64,000 nucleotides of DNA from Roseitranquillus sp963709765 (GTDB lineage Bacteria; Pseudomonadota; Alphaproteobacteria; Rhodobacterales; Rhodobacteraceae). The DNA is taken from assembly GCA_963709765.1 (NCBI GenBank), contig CAVPXL010000007.1, forward strand, positions 147,633-211,632, given 5' to 3'. Of this stretch, positions 25,599 to 34,594 are shown in pieces (the stretch's first letter is position 1; every line of letters begins with the position of its first letter). The notes beneath the pieces were generated by a model. It was given only the letters and a program-made list of their open reading frames with translations, ran no database searches and had not been told where the DNA came from. A program made the translations under genes and the position numbers.

Positions 25599-26139
25599 GT
25601 CGTGTTCTTCCGTAGAAGCGTGGGCCCCCGGTCGCCGCGAACCTGCGGGGCAACCCGAAGGCCGGACGCGGGCGTTACGCGTTCCTCCTCCGTCAGGAGT
25701 GGCCCCGCAAGGCGGTGAATGCCCGACACGCAATAGAGGAAAGGCGTCGCGACTGTCGAGATCAGCGCCGCGAAGACGGCGTCGCTCTTGAACGTCAGGT
25801 CTCAGACGAAACCGATGAGTGGCTGCATCTGTCAGGGCAAGCAGATGACGCGTCGGCCGCGACCCGGATCATGGTTTGCCCGATGCTGAGGGCGGATTCC
25901 GGCGCATCGACGATCTCATCACCGACTCTGCGGAACGGATCCCCATGACCGGTATCGCCGCCTTTCCCAAGACAAAATTCTCAATCAACTGAGGTTGTCG
26001 GGCCCAACTCCGTCTGACCGTATGGCCATACGGCTCTGTCTTCCCGCCATCTGCCCGTGACCCGCCCCTTCGTGCTCCGTCGCGCGAGGGGCGGCTCCTT
26101 CGACCCATCCTCCCCGTCAGCCGGAGGAGGCTGTGCCGC
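25599..26139 (+). other. intergenic, nothing recognised
   Basis: This 540-base stretch lies upstream of the DedA fusion and downstream of the diguanylate cyclase. Short open frames here lack ribosome sites and family features. No repeat or RNA gene was seen. Confidence 0.45.
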
Positions 26140-27687
26140 TCAGCAAGGGCAGGACGTCAGAGGCGTTGGCTCCACCTTGTGCTCGAGCTGGGCTCTGCCG
26201 ACCACCTGCGCTTCGACGTCGAGGTATGTGCCCGGCGTGTCTTCGGCCTTGGTGTAGACGTGCACAGTCGATCGGCCACGCGCTTTCGCCGCATAAAGCG
26301 CCAGGTCCGCGCGGACCACCAGCTCTTCACTGGTCTGCGCGTCGCGCGGAAAGACCGCCACGCCAAGGCTGACGCTCGGCTTGAACCGGATGCCGTCGAT
26401 TTCCAGCGGCTCCTGAACTTCCCGAAGAAGTTCTTCGGCCTCGCACCTGATCCTCTCGTGCAAGTCCCGCCCCGACAGGATGGCCGCGAATTCGTCTCCG
26501 CCAATGCGCGCGGCCGTATCGCCGGTCGACATTTGCGACTGGATGCGCGCAGCCACCGCGATCAGGAGCTTGTCTCCGACCACGTGACCCTTCGTGTCGT
26601 TCACCTGCTTGAAATGATCGAGATCGATGAGGATCAGCCCGGCGTCGCCGTCGGACTTGGCGTAGTTCACCGCTTCCTGGAGGTGTTCGTTGAAATACTG
26701 GCGATTTGCCAGGCCAGTAAGAGAATCGAAATGGGCGAAGTACTCCGCCCTGTTCTCGCCGCGTGCATAGACCAGAAGGGTCACCGCCGCGAGCCATGCG
26801 ACCACGATCGCGAGGAGCGCGAGGCGAAGACTCGTACTCATTATACCGGCATTCGAGAGAACGAGGGTCAGGTAGCAAAGCGCTATCGGCGCCGCAATTG
26901 CGGCCAGAAACAGCCGCCGCACCCGGCTCGAGCCGCTTCCGCGGCCGAGCAGGAGGGCGACCCATCCTTCTCCCGGCTGCGCCAGCAGGAAGGCCGAATG
27001 CAACAGAACGAAGCAGATTGCGGTGTGCAATGCCATCGCGTCGAAAAGGAAGACCTGGTACAGGTCTGATGACCCGAACAGGTATCCCACGATCGCAATC
27101 CCGGCCAGGATGAGCCCCGCGGTCGCGCTCGCGACATAGGCGCGAGCGTTCCAGAGATGGCGGCTGAACAAGGCTGCAAGACAATAGGCCGAAACGAAGA
27201 CTTCGACTTCCGTTCCGAACGCCATGGCGTCTCCGTCGATCCAGATCGGCAGAGCGAGCTCGCCGAGCCCGGACGCGGTACCGCCCCATGACAGGCCGAA
27301 ATTGATGATTGCGAACGCGGCTGCCGCACCGCTCAGGGCGAGCCCCGGAGCCGTCGCAAAGGCTGCCTCCATCCGGTGAAAGAGCAGAAGTCCCGTTCCC
27401 AGAAACAGGAAGCAGAGAGCCGTGCTCGGAACCATCGCAACATAGCCCGGCCAGATCCGCTTCAGGGGTTCGATCCCGCCCATCCACCCGACGAGCACGA
27501 ATGAGGCGATGCAGACACAGGCAATGGCAAGCCACTCCGACCATTGTCTCGCGCGCTTGTCGATCCTGCGTCGCGCAGGAAGGAATGCCGGTGGCCCCAG
27601 ATCTTGATCCAACGTAACCTCGTCCCTCTGCTTGCCAACAGCGTCTGCCCACCCGAAAATTTCGCGGTAAGAATGGCGGAGGCTCAA
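26140..27687 (-). CDS. membrane diguanylate cyclase (GGDEF)
   Basis: Makes c-di-GMP; up to 515 residues. About eight hydrophobic helices (~52 to 306) form the sensor, and a GGDEF domain runs from ~315. The catalytic motif GGDEF is intact at ~396-400, with substrate motif LILIDLDHFKQVND. The position where an RxxD inhibitory I-site should stand reads STGD, so product inhibition is probably absent. The first start is TTG at 27687 without a clear ribosome site; TTG at 27612 has GAGG five bases upstream and may be the true start. No EAL domain. Confidence 0.9.
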   Translation of the reverse strand: MSLRHSYREIFGWADAVGKQRDEVTLDQDLGPPAFLPARRRIDKRARQWSEWLAIACVCIASFVLVGWMGGIEPLKRIWPGYVAMVPSTALCFLFLGTGLLLFHRMEAAFATAPGLALSGAAAAFAIINFGLSWGGTASGLGELALPIWIDGDAMAFGTEVEVFVSAYCLAALFSRHLWNARAYVASATAGLILAGIAIVGYLFGSSDLYQVFLFDAMALHTAICFVLLHSAFLLAQPGEGWVALLLGRGSGSSRVRRLFLAAIAAPIALCYLTLVLSNAGIMSTSLRLALLAIVVAWLAAVTLLVYARGENRAEYFAHFDSLTGLANRQYFNEHLQEAVNYAKSDGDAGLILIDLDHFKQVNDTKGHVVGDKLLIAVAARIQSQMSTGDTAARIGGDEFAAILSGRDLHERIRCEAEELLREVQEPLEIDGIRFKPSVSLGVAVFPRDAQTSEELVVRADLALYAAKARGRSTVHVYTKAEDTPGTYLDVEAQVVGRAQLEHKVEPTPLTSCPC

Positions 27688-28264
27688 CGTATAGTTGATG
27701 GAACGTCATGCATCTTGCCGGTGTTCCGCGCCTCAGACAGCGCACGGTGAGGCGCGTCACGGGGCAACACCGCTCCAGCCGCGCCTGCGACGAGTTCCCG
27801 CCTGGCGTGTGACTCCCGAAGAATGCGGAATCCTGCGGGTATGGGCAGTGTCCCGTTCGTCGTGTCGGAGGCCGGGCGTTGCACCTCCCACGTAGCGCAG
27901 GGTGACGCTGATGGCCTCCGCTCGAACGTGGACATTCGGCCCTACGCAGCCTCACTGAAACCGCAACGGGCATCGCCGATGCGCGATATCGGAGGCTCCG
28001 CACCGATGCCCATTGCTCACGCCGCCCCGAAAGGCAAGTCTCGACCTACCGTTCCAGCGGCCCGTGGTTGAGCGAAAGGGGTCAGGTCAACCGGGCCCAG
28101 GCCCGCCTTTGCGGACAGCAATTGCCCGCATGACCCGGACCAAGGCACGCCGCCTCGAACCGGACCTCAGATGTTTCTGTTGAGGACTTCCCTCAGTGTC
28201 GCCAGACGTCTCCTCATCTGGAGAACAGGCCAACTTCGGATCGCAAATGCTTCAGGGCAGCGGG
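27688..28264 (+). other. intergenic, nothing recognised
   Basis: This 577-base stretch lies between the 3' end of a hypothetical minus-strand frame and the cyclase start. Only short, biased open frames; no hairpin with a U-tail or RNA gene identified. Confidence 0.4.
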
Positions 28265-28564
28265 TCAACGGCCCTCGATCCGGCTGATCGCCCCGTCGTC
28301 CAGGCGCGTGACCTCGAACTGCACGATGAAGCCGGAAGAGTTGACCATGTGGAAGACATGGAGCGCCTGCGTGGCGGCGTCGATCTCGCGATCGGCCAAC
28401 AGATCCACGGCTCCATCGGGGCCGTGGATCCAGGCTTCGAAGGGTGTTTCAACCGTTTCCGCAACCTCGTGAAGCTTTGGCCGCGAAACCGTGGCGATCA
28501 GGCGTCTTGCTTGCGTCTGCTGCGCACTACGCCAAGTCCGCCAACAGCCAATCCAAGCAGCCAA
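28265..28564 (-). CDS. hypothetical short protein or remnant
   Basis: A 99-codon frame immediately downstream of the VPLPA-tagged hydrolase. From about residue 28 it reads like ordinary protein (KLHEVAETVETPFEAWIHGPDGAVDLL, FHMVNSSGFIVQFEVTRLDDG), but no convincing start lies after the hydrolase stop. It may be the tail of a decayed gene. No family recognised. Confidence 0.3.
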   Translation of the reverse strand: MAAWIGCWRTWRSAQQTQARRLIATVSRPKLHEVAETVETPFEAWIHGPDGAVDLLADREIDAATQALHVFHMVNSSGFIVQFEVTRLDDGAISRIEGR

Positions 28565-29916
28565 GCCGACGCAGGCAGCGGAACCGGGGCCGGCGCTTGT
28601 TCGGCAGCCAGGACCTCATACCGCAGCCCTTCGGCCGTGCCTTCCGCGAACCCGGTCCAGTAGGTGTGGTCTTCCCTGAACGTGCCGTCCTCGTTCACGG
28701 ACCAGACGCCGTCGCTCGCGACGTCCAGAAGATCGAGATACGCCTGCTTGCCGGCATCGCCTTTCAGCTCGAGGTCCAGCCACGCAGTCACGAAATGCTG
28801 CGCGATGTTGTTCATGCGCACCGTATCCCAGACCGGATCGGTGTAGTGTTCCGAGACGTTGAACCCCAATTCCTCGTTGAAGTAGTAGCTCTCCTCCGGG
28901 GCAGGCATCGGCGCGGCGGTGTTGTGGCTGCCACCCTCGAAGGTCAGCAATGCACGGTCAACGCTCGTTGCCCCCTCCCAGATCGCGCGTACACCTTCGT
29001 CATAAAGGGACGTTTCATCCGCCGAGCCTGCCATGAACAGCATCGGAATCTCGATACCCGCCAGCCCTTCGGCGTCCCAGAAACCGGCGTTCATGCCCCA
29101 GGGTCCGATCGCGACGGCGGTCTTGATGCGCGGGTCCGGCAGGGCCTCGTGAGTGTCGCTGCCTGCCTGGTGAATGCCGAGCGTGCCATGGGGCCCGCCC
29201 CAGGGATAGTTGACGGAGGCTTCGGTCACGCCGCCCCCGGCGGTGATGACGGCACCATAACCGCCCATCGAATACCCCAGCAGCCCGGCGTTATCCGCAT
29301 CGATCAACCCGGCCAGATCGGACGTCTTGTCGTTGTTGATCCGCGCCATCTCGTCCAGCACGAACAGCTGATCGAGCGGCCGGTTCACGAGCGTCGATCC
29401 GAATGCCGCCCGGGTGCGATAGGTTGAATCGGTATGATCGATGGAGGCGACCACATATCCCTTGGACGCGATGTTTTCCGCCAGATGCGACATCAGAAAG
29501 CGGTTGCCCGGATATCCGTGGCTCATCAGAAGCAGCGGGTACGGGTTCGCCACCTCCGCCGGTGCGGCATCGCGCATCGCGCGGCCTTCGAGGGTCACTT
29601 CCGTCGTCCCATCACGCAGATAGGCGTGCAGCGACGTGTCGCCCGTCGCCCCTTCGGCAGCCGGGTACCACATTTCGACTGTCAGCGGGCGATCATATCT
29701 GGGGAACTCGGCCGGCTTTTCGCCCGCAGGATCGATCGCCAGAATATCGATCTGGTTCTCGTTCACGAACTCGAACTGGCGCACACCCACAGGCAGGTTG
29801 CCATAGGCCGCCAGTTCGGGTGCGTCGGGCGATTGCCCGTCAATCCTGTTTTCTGCCACAAGCGGCGTTGCGGCCGTCGCGGCGATCACGACGGTCGTCA
29901 GGGCGATATTTTTCAT
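28498..29916 (-). CDS. exported alpha/beta hydrolase with VPLPA-type sorting signal
   Basis: 472 residues, PAF-acetylhydrolase/dienelactone-hydrolase-like. Signal peptide MKNIALTTVVIAATAATPLVA; oxyanion loop LLLMSHGYPGN; nucleophile elbow LLGYSMGGYG; probable Asp in MLFMAGSADETS; His in FEGGSHN. The C-terminus APAPVPLPASAWLLGLAVGG then VRSRRKQDA is a Pro-Leu-Pro-Ala motif, one helix and a basic end, i.e. a VPLPA-CTERM exosortase-type signal. The enzyme is therefore probably anchored or trimmed at the envelope. No exosortase lies in this window. Confidence 0.88.
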   Translation of the reverse strand: MKNIALTTVVIAATAATPLVAENRIDGQSPDAPELAAYGNLPVGVRQFEFVNENQIDILAIDPAGEKPAEFPRYDRPLTVEMWYPAAEGATGDTSLHAYLRDGTTEVTLEGRAMRDAAPAEVANPYPLLLMSHGYPGNRFLMSHLAENIASKGYVVASIDHTDSTYRTRAAFGSTLVNRPLDQLFVLDEMARINNDKTSDLAGLIDADNAGLLGYSMGGYGAVITAGGGVTEASVNYPWGGPHGTLGIHQAGSDTHEALPDPRIKTAVAIGPWGMNAGFWDAEGLAGIEIPMLFMAGSADETSLYDEGVRAIWEGATSVDRALLTFEGGSHNTAAPMPAPEESYYFNEELGFNVSEHYTDPVWDTVRMNNIAQHFVTAWLDLELKGDAGKQAYLDLLDVASDGVWSVNEDGTFREDHTYWTGFAEGTAEGLRYEVLAAEQAPAPVPLPASAWLLGLAVGGLGVVRSRRKQDA

Positions 29917-30123
29917 TCGTCTTCCTCTCCCGGTTTTACGATGACCTTAGACGACGCTTCCCGAGATTAAAGCTGTATCGCCTCCGGCGTTCTTGAAATG
30001 GCGAGCAGCACACTCGACTTGCCGCCTCCTGCCAGAGGCGTGACGTCCAGAGTTGAAGCGCGGATGCCAGTCGCGCTATCATCATCGAGCCGCCCCCGGA
30101 TCCCCATCGAGTAGGATTGCCGC

Positions 30124-31023
30124 ATGAGCATCACGGTTCTCGATGGCGGGGTCGGACAGGAACTGGTGTCCCGGAGCAGCGGGGCGACCTCGCTCTGGTC
30201 GACGCAAGCGCTGATTGACGCGCCTCAGGTCGTCCGCGCGGTGCACGATGACTTCTTCGCCGCCGGAGCCGACGTGGCGACCACGAACACCTACTCGGTG
30301 CTGCCGGATCGGCTCGAGGCGCACGGCATCGCCGATCGACTCGAGGACCTTTCCCGCAGGGCGTGCGAGATCGCGTGCCGCGCGCGCGACGCGCATGGGC
30401 GCGGTCTCGTCGCCGGGGCGCTCGGGCCGCTCGGCTTCTCGTACCAGCCCGACAAGGCACCTCCCGCCGAGATTGCTGCCGAAATCTACGCCCGGATGGC
30501 CAGGCTGCACTCGCCATATGTCGACCTGCACCTGCTGGAGACGATGTCGTCAGTGGATCAGGCGCGTGGCGGGCTTCTCGGCGCGCGGATCACGGGGAAG
30601 CCGGTCTGGCTCGCGCTGAGCGTCGACGACGATGACGGAACCTGCCTTCGCTCCGGTGAGCCACTGGCGGATGTCTCGGCGCTCTTCACCGAGTTTCGCC
30701 CGGAGTGCGTGTTGCTCAATTGCTCCCGCCCCGAGGCCATCACCCACGGCCTGCCGCTCCTGAAGGAAATGGCGAGCTCGTTTGGAGCCTACGCCAACGG
30801 CTTTACCGGGATCAGCGACGATTTCGACCATATCGGCGCGACGGTGGATCAGCTCAATACACGAGGCGACCTGGGGCCCGACGCCTACGCCGATTTCGCC
30901 GAGACCTGGCTGTCTCTGGGCGCCGCCGTCATCGGCGGCTGCTGCGCTGTCGGTCCGACCCACATTCGGGAGATCGTCCGGCGCCTGGATCACAAGGCAA
31001 GGAAATCGGGCGGCCAGGCCTGA
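30124..31023 (+). CDS. homocysteine S-methyltransferase family protein
   Basis: Zn-dependent barrel methyltransferase, 299 residues, moving a methyl group from a sulfonium or betaine donor to homocysteine. N-terminal VLDGGVGQEL; zinc-ligand Cys in VLLNCSRPE and the Cys pair in GGCCAVGPTHI near the end; TNTYSVLPDRL is typical of MmuM/BHMT-like proteins. Monocistronic, 207 bases after the hydrolase start. Its nearness to the methanethiol oxidase/DmdA-like locus suggests a role with methylated sulfur compounds (inference only). Confidence 0.9.
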   Translation: MSITVLDGGVGQELVSRSSGATSLWSTQALIDAPQVVRAVHDDFFAAGADVATTNTYSVLPDRLEAHGIADRLEDLSRRACEIACRARDAHGRGLVAGALGPLGFSYQPDKAPPAEIAAEIYARMARLHSPYVDLHLLETMSSVDQARGGLLGARITGKPVWLALSVDDDDGTCLRSGEPLADVSALFTEFRPECVLLNCSRPEAITHGLPLLKEMASSFGAYANGFTGISDDFDHIGATVDQLNTRGDLGPDAYADFAETWLSLGAAVIGGCCAVGPTHIREIVRRLDHKARKSGGQA

Positions 31024-31346
31024 GACAGGAGAAAAGGTCAGCTTCTCATCTGTCGAAGAACCCGAGGGCGCTGCCACAGATGGACGCTTTCCGCCTGGAC
31101 GCAGGCTGCGACGATGTCCGGACGCTCACAAGGCGGTCGTGCGTGCCAGCTTTGACCGAATGAGACGCGTCGCGCCGGCGACCGATCTCCCCGGTGGCAA
31201 TCAGCGGCGCCACGGCCTCGCGTGCCCTCAAGACCGCGTGCCGTTTGTGCGTTGACGGATTATTCCGCCGGGTTCGCCTTGTGGTGAATGCCGCGGGCAG
31301 GTCTTGTTGTGTCTCGCGAAAACATACCGAAACCGCGCGACTCCAC
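31024..31346 (+). other. intergenic, nothing recognised
   Basis: Converging 3' ends of the methyltransferase and IclR genes. No supported gene, repeat or RNA. Confidence 0.4.
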
Positions 31347-32120
31347 CTATTGAATGCCTGATTGACCTGTCCGAGGCGGCCCGAGCATCTGCAAGGTCAG
31401 AGCAATCTTGCCTGCATATCGGCACAGTTCCGCGCCGATATGCGCGCGCTGCCCGGGTGCAAACCGGCGCACGGGCCCTGTTGAGCCGATGCTGTAGGTG
31501 GCCCCGATATTGCCAATGCGGATGGGCGCCGCCACCGAAGAGACGCCGACCTCGATCTCCTCAACGCATTCCGCATAGCCCGTCATGCGGATTGCCGAGA
31601 ATTCTTCGCGCAGCGCATCGGGGTCGCGCTTGGTTTGCGGCGTGTAGCTGCGCATCGGACCGTTCAGGATTTCTTCGCGAAAGCCTTCCTCGGCAAAGGC
31701 CGCGATGACCTTTGAGCATGAACAGGCGTGCATCGGGCGAAACCCCAGCCCGGGATGCACGAAAGAGCGCGCACCATCGGCGGGCGTCTCCACATGGATG
31801 ATCTCGACGCCCTTGTTGCGGTAGCGTGACAGGAAGACCGACTCGCCGAACTGATCGGCAGCCAGCTTCAATGTGGGCGCCGCCGCTTGGCAGACATCCA
31901 CATCCGCCTGCCCCAGCAACGCCAGCCGCACAAGACGATCTCCCACCAGATACCGTCCCTGCCCGGCTTCATCGAGAAGGCGATGGTCAACCAGTGATTG
32001 CAGGAGCCGGTAGCAGGTGGGGCGCGGCAATCCGGTCGTTCGCTGGATCTCTGATGCCGTCACGGCGCGTCCGGCGATCGCCACGGCCTCCAGCACGGTC
32101 ATCAGGCGGTCTAGGTGCAC
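31347..32120 (-). CDS. IclR-family transcriptional regulator
   Basis: 257 residues. N-terminal winged helix (LMTVLEAVAIAGRAVTASEIQRTTGLPRPTCYRLLQSL) and a C-terminal ligand-binding GAF-like domain (RPMHACSCSKVIAAF, GYAECVEEIEVGVSSVAAPI). Divergent from the methanethiol oxidase operon with 90 bases between starts, so it is the obvious local regulator. The effector is unknown; a product of the sulfur pathway is a reasonable guess. Confidence 0.92.
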   Translation of the reverse strand: MHLDRLMTVLEAVAIAGRAVTASEIQRTTGLPRPTCYRLLQSLVDHRLLDEAGQGRYLVGDRLVRLALLGQADVDVCQAAAPTLKLAADQFGESVFLSRYRNKGVEIIHVETPADGARSFVHPGLGFRPMHACSCSKVIAAFAEEGFREEILNGPMRSYTPQTKRDPDALREEFSAIRMTGYAECVEEIEVGVSSVAAPIRIGNIGATYSIGSTGPVRRFAPGQRAHIGAELCRYAGKIALTLQMLGPPRTGQSGIQ

Positions 32121-32124
32121 GGGC

Positions 32125-32165
32125 GTCTCAAAAGATGAACATTTGTCTCATATACTAAAAATGAG
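32125..32165. promoter_or_regulatory. AT-rich divergent promoter/operator between iclR and the SBP56 gene
   Basis: GTCTCA occurs twice, 20 bases apart (32125 and 32145), each followed by an ATGA(A/G)C; CTCAT (32147-32151) and ATGAG (32161-32165) form an inverted repeat. TATACT at 32151-32156 resembles a -10 box, ~55 bases from the SBP56 ATG. The stretch is markedly AT-rich for this DNA. Candidate IclR site. Confidence 0.45.
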
Positions 32166-32210
32166 CTATCAAAAGTCAACGCCGGTGAGTTGAGCTTGGA
32201 GGGAACAGAT

Positions 32211-33560
32211 ATGGATTGTTGTGGACCGGGCTACGCTTCCCCGGCGGAAGCGATAAAGGCTCCGCGTGAAAAGCTGCTTTATACGATCGCGATCTATACT
32301 GGCACTGGCATTCAGAAGCCGGACTACCTGGCGACGGTCGACGTGGACCCGGACAGTCCGACCTACAGCCAGGTCATTCATCGGCTCGAGATGCCGGGGA
32401 TCGGCGACGAATTGCATCATATGGGGTGGAACGCCTGTTCGAGTTGTCACGATGATTCCAGCATGTCGCGCAAATACCTGCTGGTTCCGGGCGTAAGGTC
32501 CAACAATATCCATATCGTAGACACCGCCACCGATCCGCGGGCGCCGCGCCTGCACAAGATCATCGACGGATCCGACATCAAGGCCAGGACAGATCTGTCC
32601 GCGCCGCATACGGTGCATTGTCTGGGATCCGAGATCATCATCTCCATGCTCGGCGATGCCAAAGGCGAGGCGCCGGGGGGATATCTCCATCTGAACAAGG
32701 AGTTCGAGATCATCGGTCACTGGGAAAACTCCATGGGCGAGATCCCGTTTTCCTACGACTTCTGGTATCAGCCGCGCCACAATGCGATGGTCTCGTCCGA
32801 ATGGGCCGCACCAAACACCTTCATGCCGGGCTTCGATCTGGAAGAAGTGGGGCACCTGAAATACGGCCGCCGCCTGCATGTCTGGGACTTCGAGAAGAGA
32901 GAGCCGATCGAGACTCTTTATCTGGGGGAGGATGGTCTCATTCCCCTCGAAGTGAAATTCCACCACGACCCCGACAGCACTCACGGTTTCTGCGGGGCCG
33001 CGCTCAGTTGCAACGTGATCCACTTCTGGAAAAGCGACGCAGGCAAGTGGGAATGGGAAAAGATCATCGACGTGGGGAATGAGCCGCATCCCGACTGGCC
33101 AATCCCCGTTCCGGGTGTGATGTCGGCGATTCTGGTGTCGATGGATGACCGGTATCTGTATCTCAACAACTGGCTGCATGGCGACATGCGCCAATACGAT
33201 ATCTCGGACCCCCACAATCCCAGGCTCACCGGGCAGGTCTGGATGGGCGGGCTGCTGGGCCGCGCGCCCGAGGTCAACGGCGTGAAGATGGCTGGCGGTC
33301 CGCAGATGTTCCAGCTGAGCCTCGACGGCAAGCGGCTTTACGTCACCACCAGCCTCTTCAGCACTTGGGACAATCAGTTCTACCCCGAGATCCGGCAACA
33401 AGGCGGAGTCATGGTGATGATCGATTGCGATACCGAGAACGGCGGCATGACGCTCAATGAGGACTTCGTCGTCGATTTCGGCAAGGAGCCGAATGGCCCC
33501 TCGCGCTGCCACGAAACCCGATATCCGGGGGGCGACTGCACCAGCGATATCTGGCTCTGA
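32211..33560 (+). CDS. mtoX: selenium-binding protein / methanethiol oxidase (SBP56)
   Basis: 449 residues from ATG at 32211 (GGAGG eight bases upstream; the TTG at 32190 is less likely). SBP56-family beta-propeller: N-terminal DCCGPGYASP, HHMGWNACSSCH, HTVHCLG, VKFHHDP and C-terminal SRCHETRYPGGDCTSDIWL, with the His and Cys residues typical of the family. Bacterial members oxidise methanethiol to formaldehyde, sulfide and H2O2. The SenC and MauG-type genes often found beside mtoX are absent; a ferredoxin, a CoA-binding protein and a demethylase-like gene follow instead. Symbol by family; activity not proven. Confidence 0.9.
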   Translation: MDCCGPGYASPAEAIKAPREKLLYTIAIYTGTGIQKPDYLATVDVDPDSPTYSQVIHRLEMPGIGDELHHMGWNACSSCHDDSSMSRKYLLVPGVRSNNIHIVDTATDPRAPRLHKIIDGSDIKARTDLSAPHTVHCLGSEIIISMLGDAKGEAPGGYLHLNKEFEIIGHWENSMGEIPFSYDFWYQPRHNAMVSSEWAAPNTFMPGFDLEEVGHLKYGRRLHVWDFEKREPIETLYLGEDGLIPLEVKFHHDPDSTHGFCGAALSCNVIHFWKSDAGKWEWEKIIDVGNEPHPDWPIPVPGVMSAILVSMDDRYLYLNNWLHGDMRQYDISDPHNPRLTGQVWMGGLLGRAPEVNGVKMAGGPQMFQLSLDGKRLYVTTSLFSTWDNQFYPEIRQQGGVMVMIDCDTENGGMTLNEDFVVDFGKEPNGPSRCHETRYPGGDCTSDIWL

Positions 33561-33612
33561 GCCTGGCAAGCAAATAGAAGCCCGGAACGCGAGCATCCGT
33601 CAAGGAGAGGAC

Positions 33613-33978
33613 ATGACGACCTGTACCGTCACCATAGCGAACCTTGGCAACGCCACCCACGAGGTTGAGGCGCGCCGCCCCCTGCTCGAGACGTTGCGCG
33701 CGCAGGGTGTCGATCTGCCCTATGGCTGCAAATATGGCGGTTGCATCACCTGCGCCGCAAAATTGGTCGCGGGACAAGTCGATCAGCGTCGCCAGGTCGC
33801 GCTCAACAATCGCCAGATCGCCAACGGATATGTGATCCTGTGCGTGGCGCGTCCGCTTTCTGATATCACACTGGAAATCGGAGTCGAAAGCCACGACAGG
33901 CTGTATCGCAACCCGTTCCTTGACCCGCTTCAACCACATGAACTGAAGGCGGATATCGCCACGCCAAAGGAGGGATAA
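33613..33978 (+). CDS. plant-type 2Fe-2S ferredoxin
   Basis: 121 residues from ATG at 33613 (GGAGAGG upstream). The cluster ligands are in GCKYGGCITCAAK plus a distal Cys in ILCVARPL, the C-x4-C-x2-C-x29-C pattern of plant-type ferredoxins. About 25 residues follow the usual fold. Soluble one-electron carrier; its place between mtoX and a demethylase-like gene suggests a dedicated redox partner of this pathway. Three bases separate it from the next ATG. Confidence 0.92.
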   Translation: MTTCTVTIANLGNATHEVEARRPLLETLRAQGVDLPYGCKYGGCITCAAKLVAGQVDQRRQVALNNRQIANGYVILCVARPLSDITLEIGVESHDRLYRNPFLDPLQPHELKADIATPKEG

Positions 33979-33981
33979 GTC

Positions 33982-34446
33982 ATGCCCGACGCCGATGTCG
34001 ATCAAATCTATGAGTACCCACAGGATTATCTGTCCGACATTCTGAAAAACACAAGAACCATTGCTATGGTGGGTGCCAGCGCGGACAAAACCAAGTTCAG
34101 CTACGGCGTGCTGCGCGTGCTGCACGAAACCGGCTACGAGATGTTGCCGGTAAACCCCAATCCCGAAATTGCCGAGATCCGCGGCATCAAGGTGTACCGC
34201 AGCCTCAAGGACATCGACCGCCCCGTGGACATGGTCGAGGTTTTCCGGCCAAAGGAAGAGTTCTACGGCTTTGCCGAACAGGCCATCGAGATCGGGGCGA
34301 AGGTACTTTGGGGCCAGATCGGCGTCTATGACGACAAGGCGGCCAAGCTGGCCGAAGACGCAGGGCTCAAGGTTGTCATGAACCGCTGTCCCAAAATCGA
34401 GCTGTTCCGGCCTTTCTGGAAGCCCAGGCTCGATCTGGCTATGTGA
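33982..34446 (+). CDS. CoA-binding domain protein (YccU-like)
   Basis: 154 residues. A Rossmann CoA-binding fold like the N-terminal domain of succinyl-CoA synthetase: TRTIAMVGASADKTKFSYGV, LPVNPNPEIAEIRGI, VDMVEVFRPKEEF, VLWGQIGVYDDKAA, MNRCPKIEL. Such stand-alone proteins bind CoA but have no settled function. In the mtoX-ferredoxin operon, which points to a CoA-linked step or allosteric sensing (inference). Converges on the GcvT-like gene. Confidence 0.9.
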   Translation: MPDADVDQIYEYPQDYLSDILKNTRTIAMVGASADKTKFSYGVLRVLHETGYEMLPVNPNPEIAEIRGIKVYRSLKDIDRPVDMVEVFRPKEEFYGFAEQAIEIGAKVLWGQIGVYDDKAAKLAEDAGLKVVMNRCPKIELFRPFWKPRLDLAM

Positions 34447-34594
34447 GCGAAGGCTTTGTACATGCCCAAGACCTTGCCGCAAAATGCTCACTGCGCACAG
34501 TAAGACATCACGAAACGGCAAGTTTGCGGACGCGGCGGCGCCTTTTAGGCAATCACGAAAATTTCGCCGGAGGGCGAGGCCTTGCCCGATAGCG

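Noticed and set aside
34540..34594. GGGCGAGG/CCTTGCCC inverted repeat as terminator between convergent genes
   Set aside because: Arms are adjacent with no room for a loop and no U-tail.
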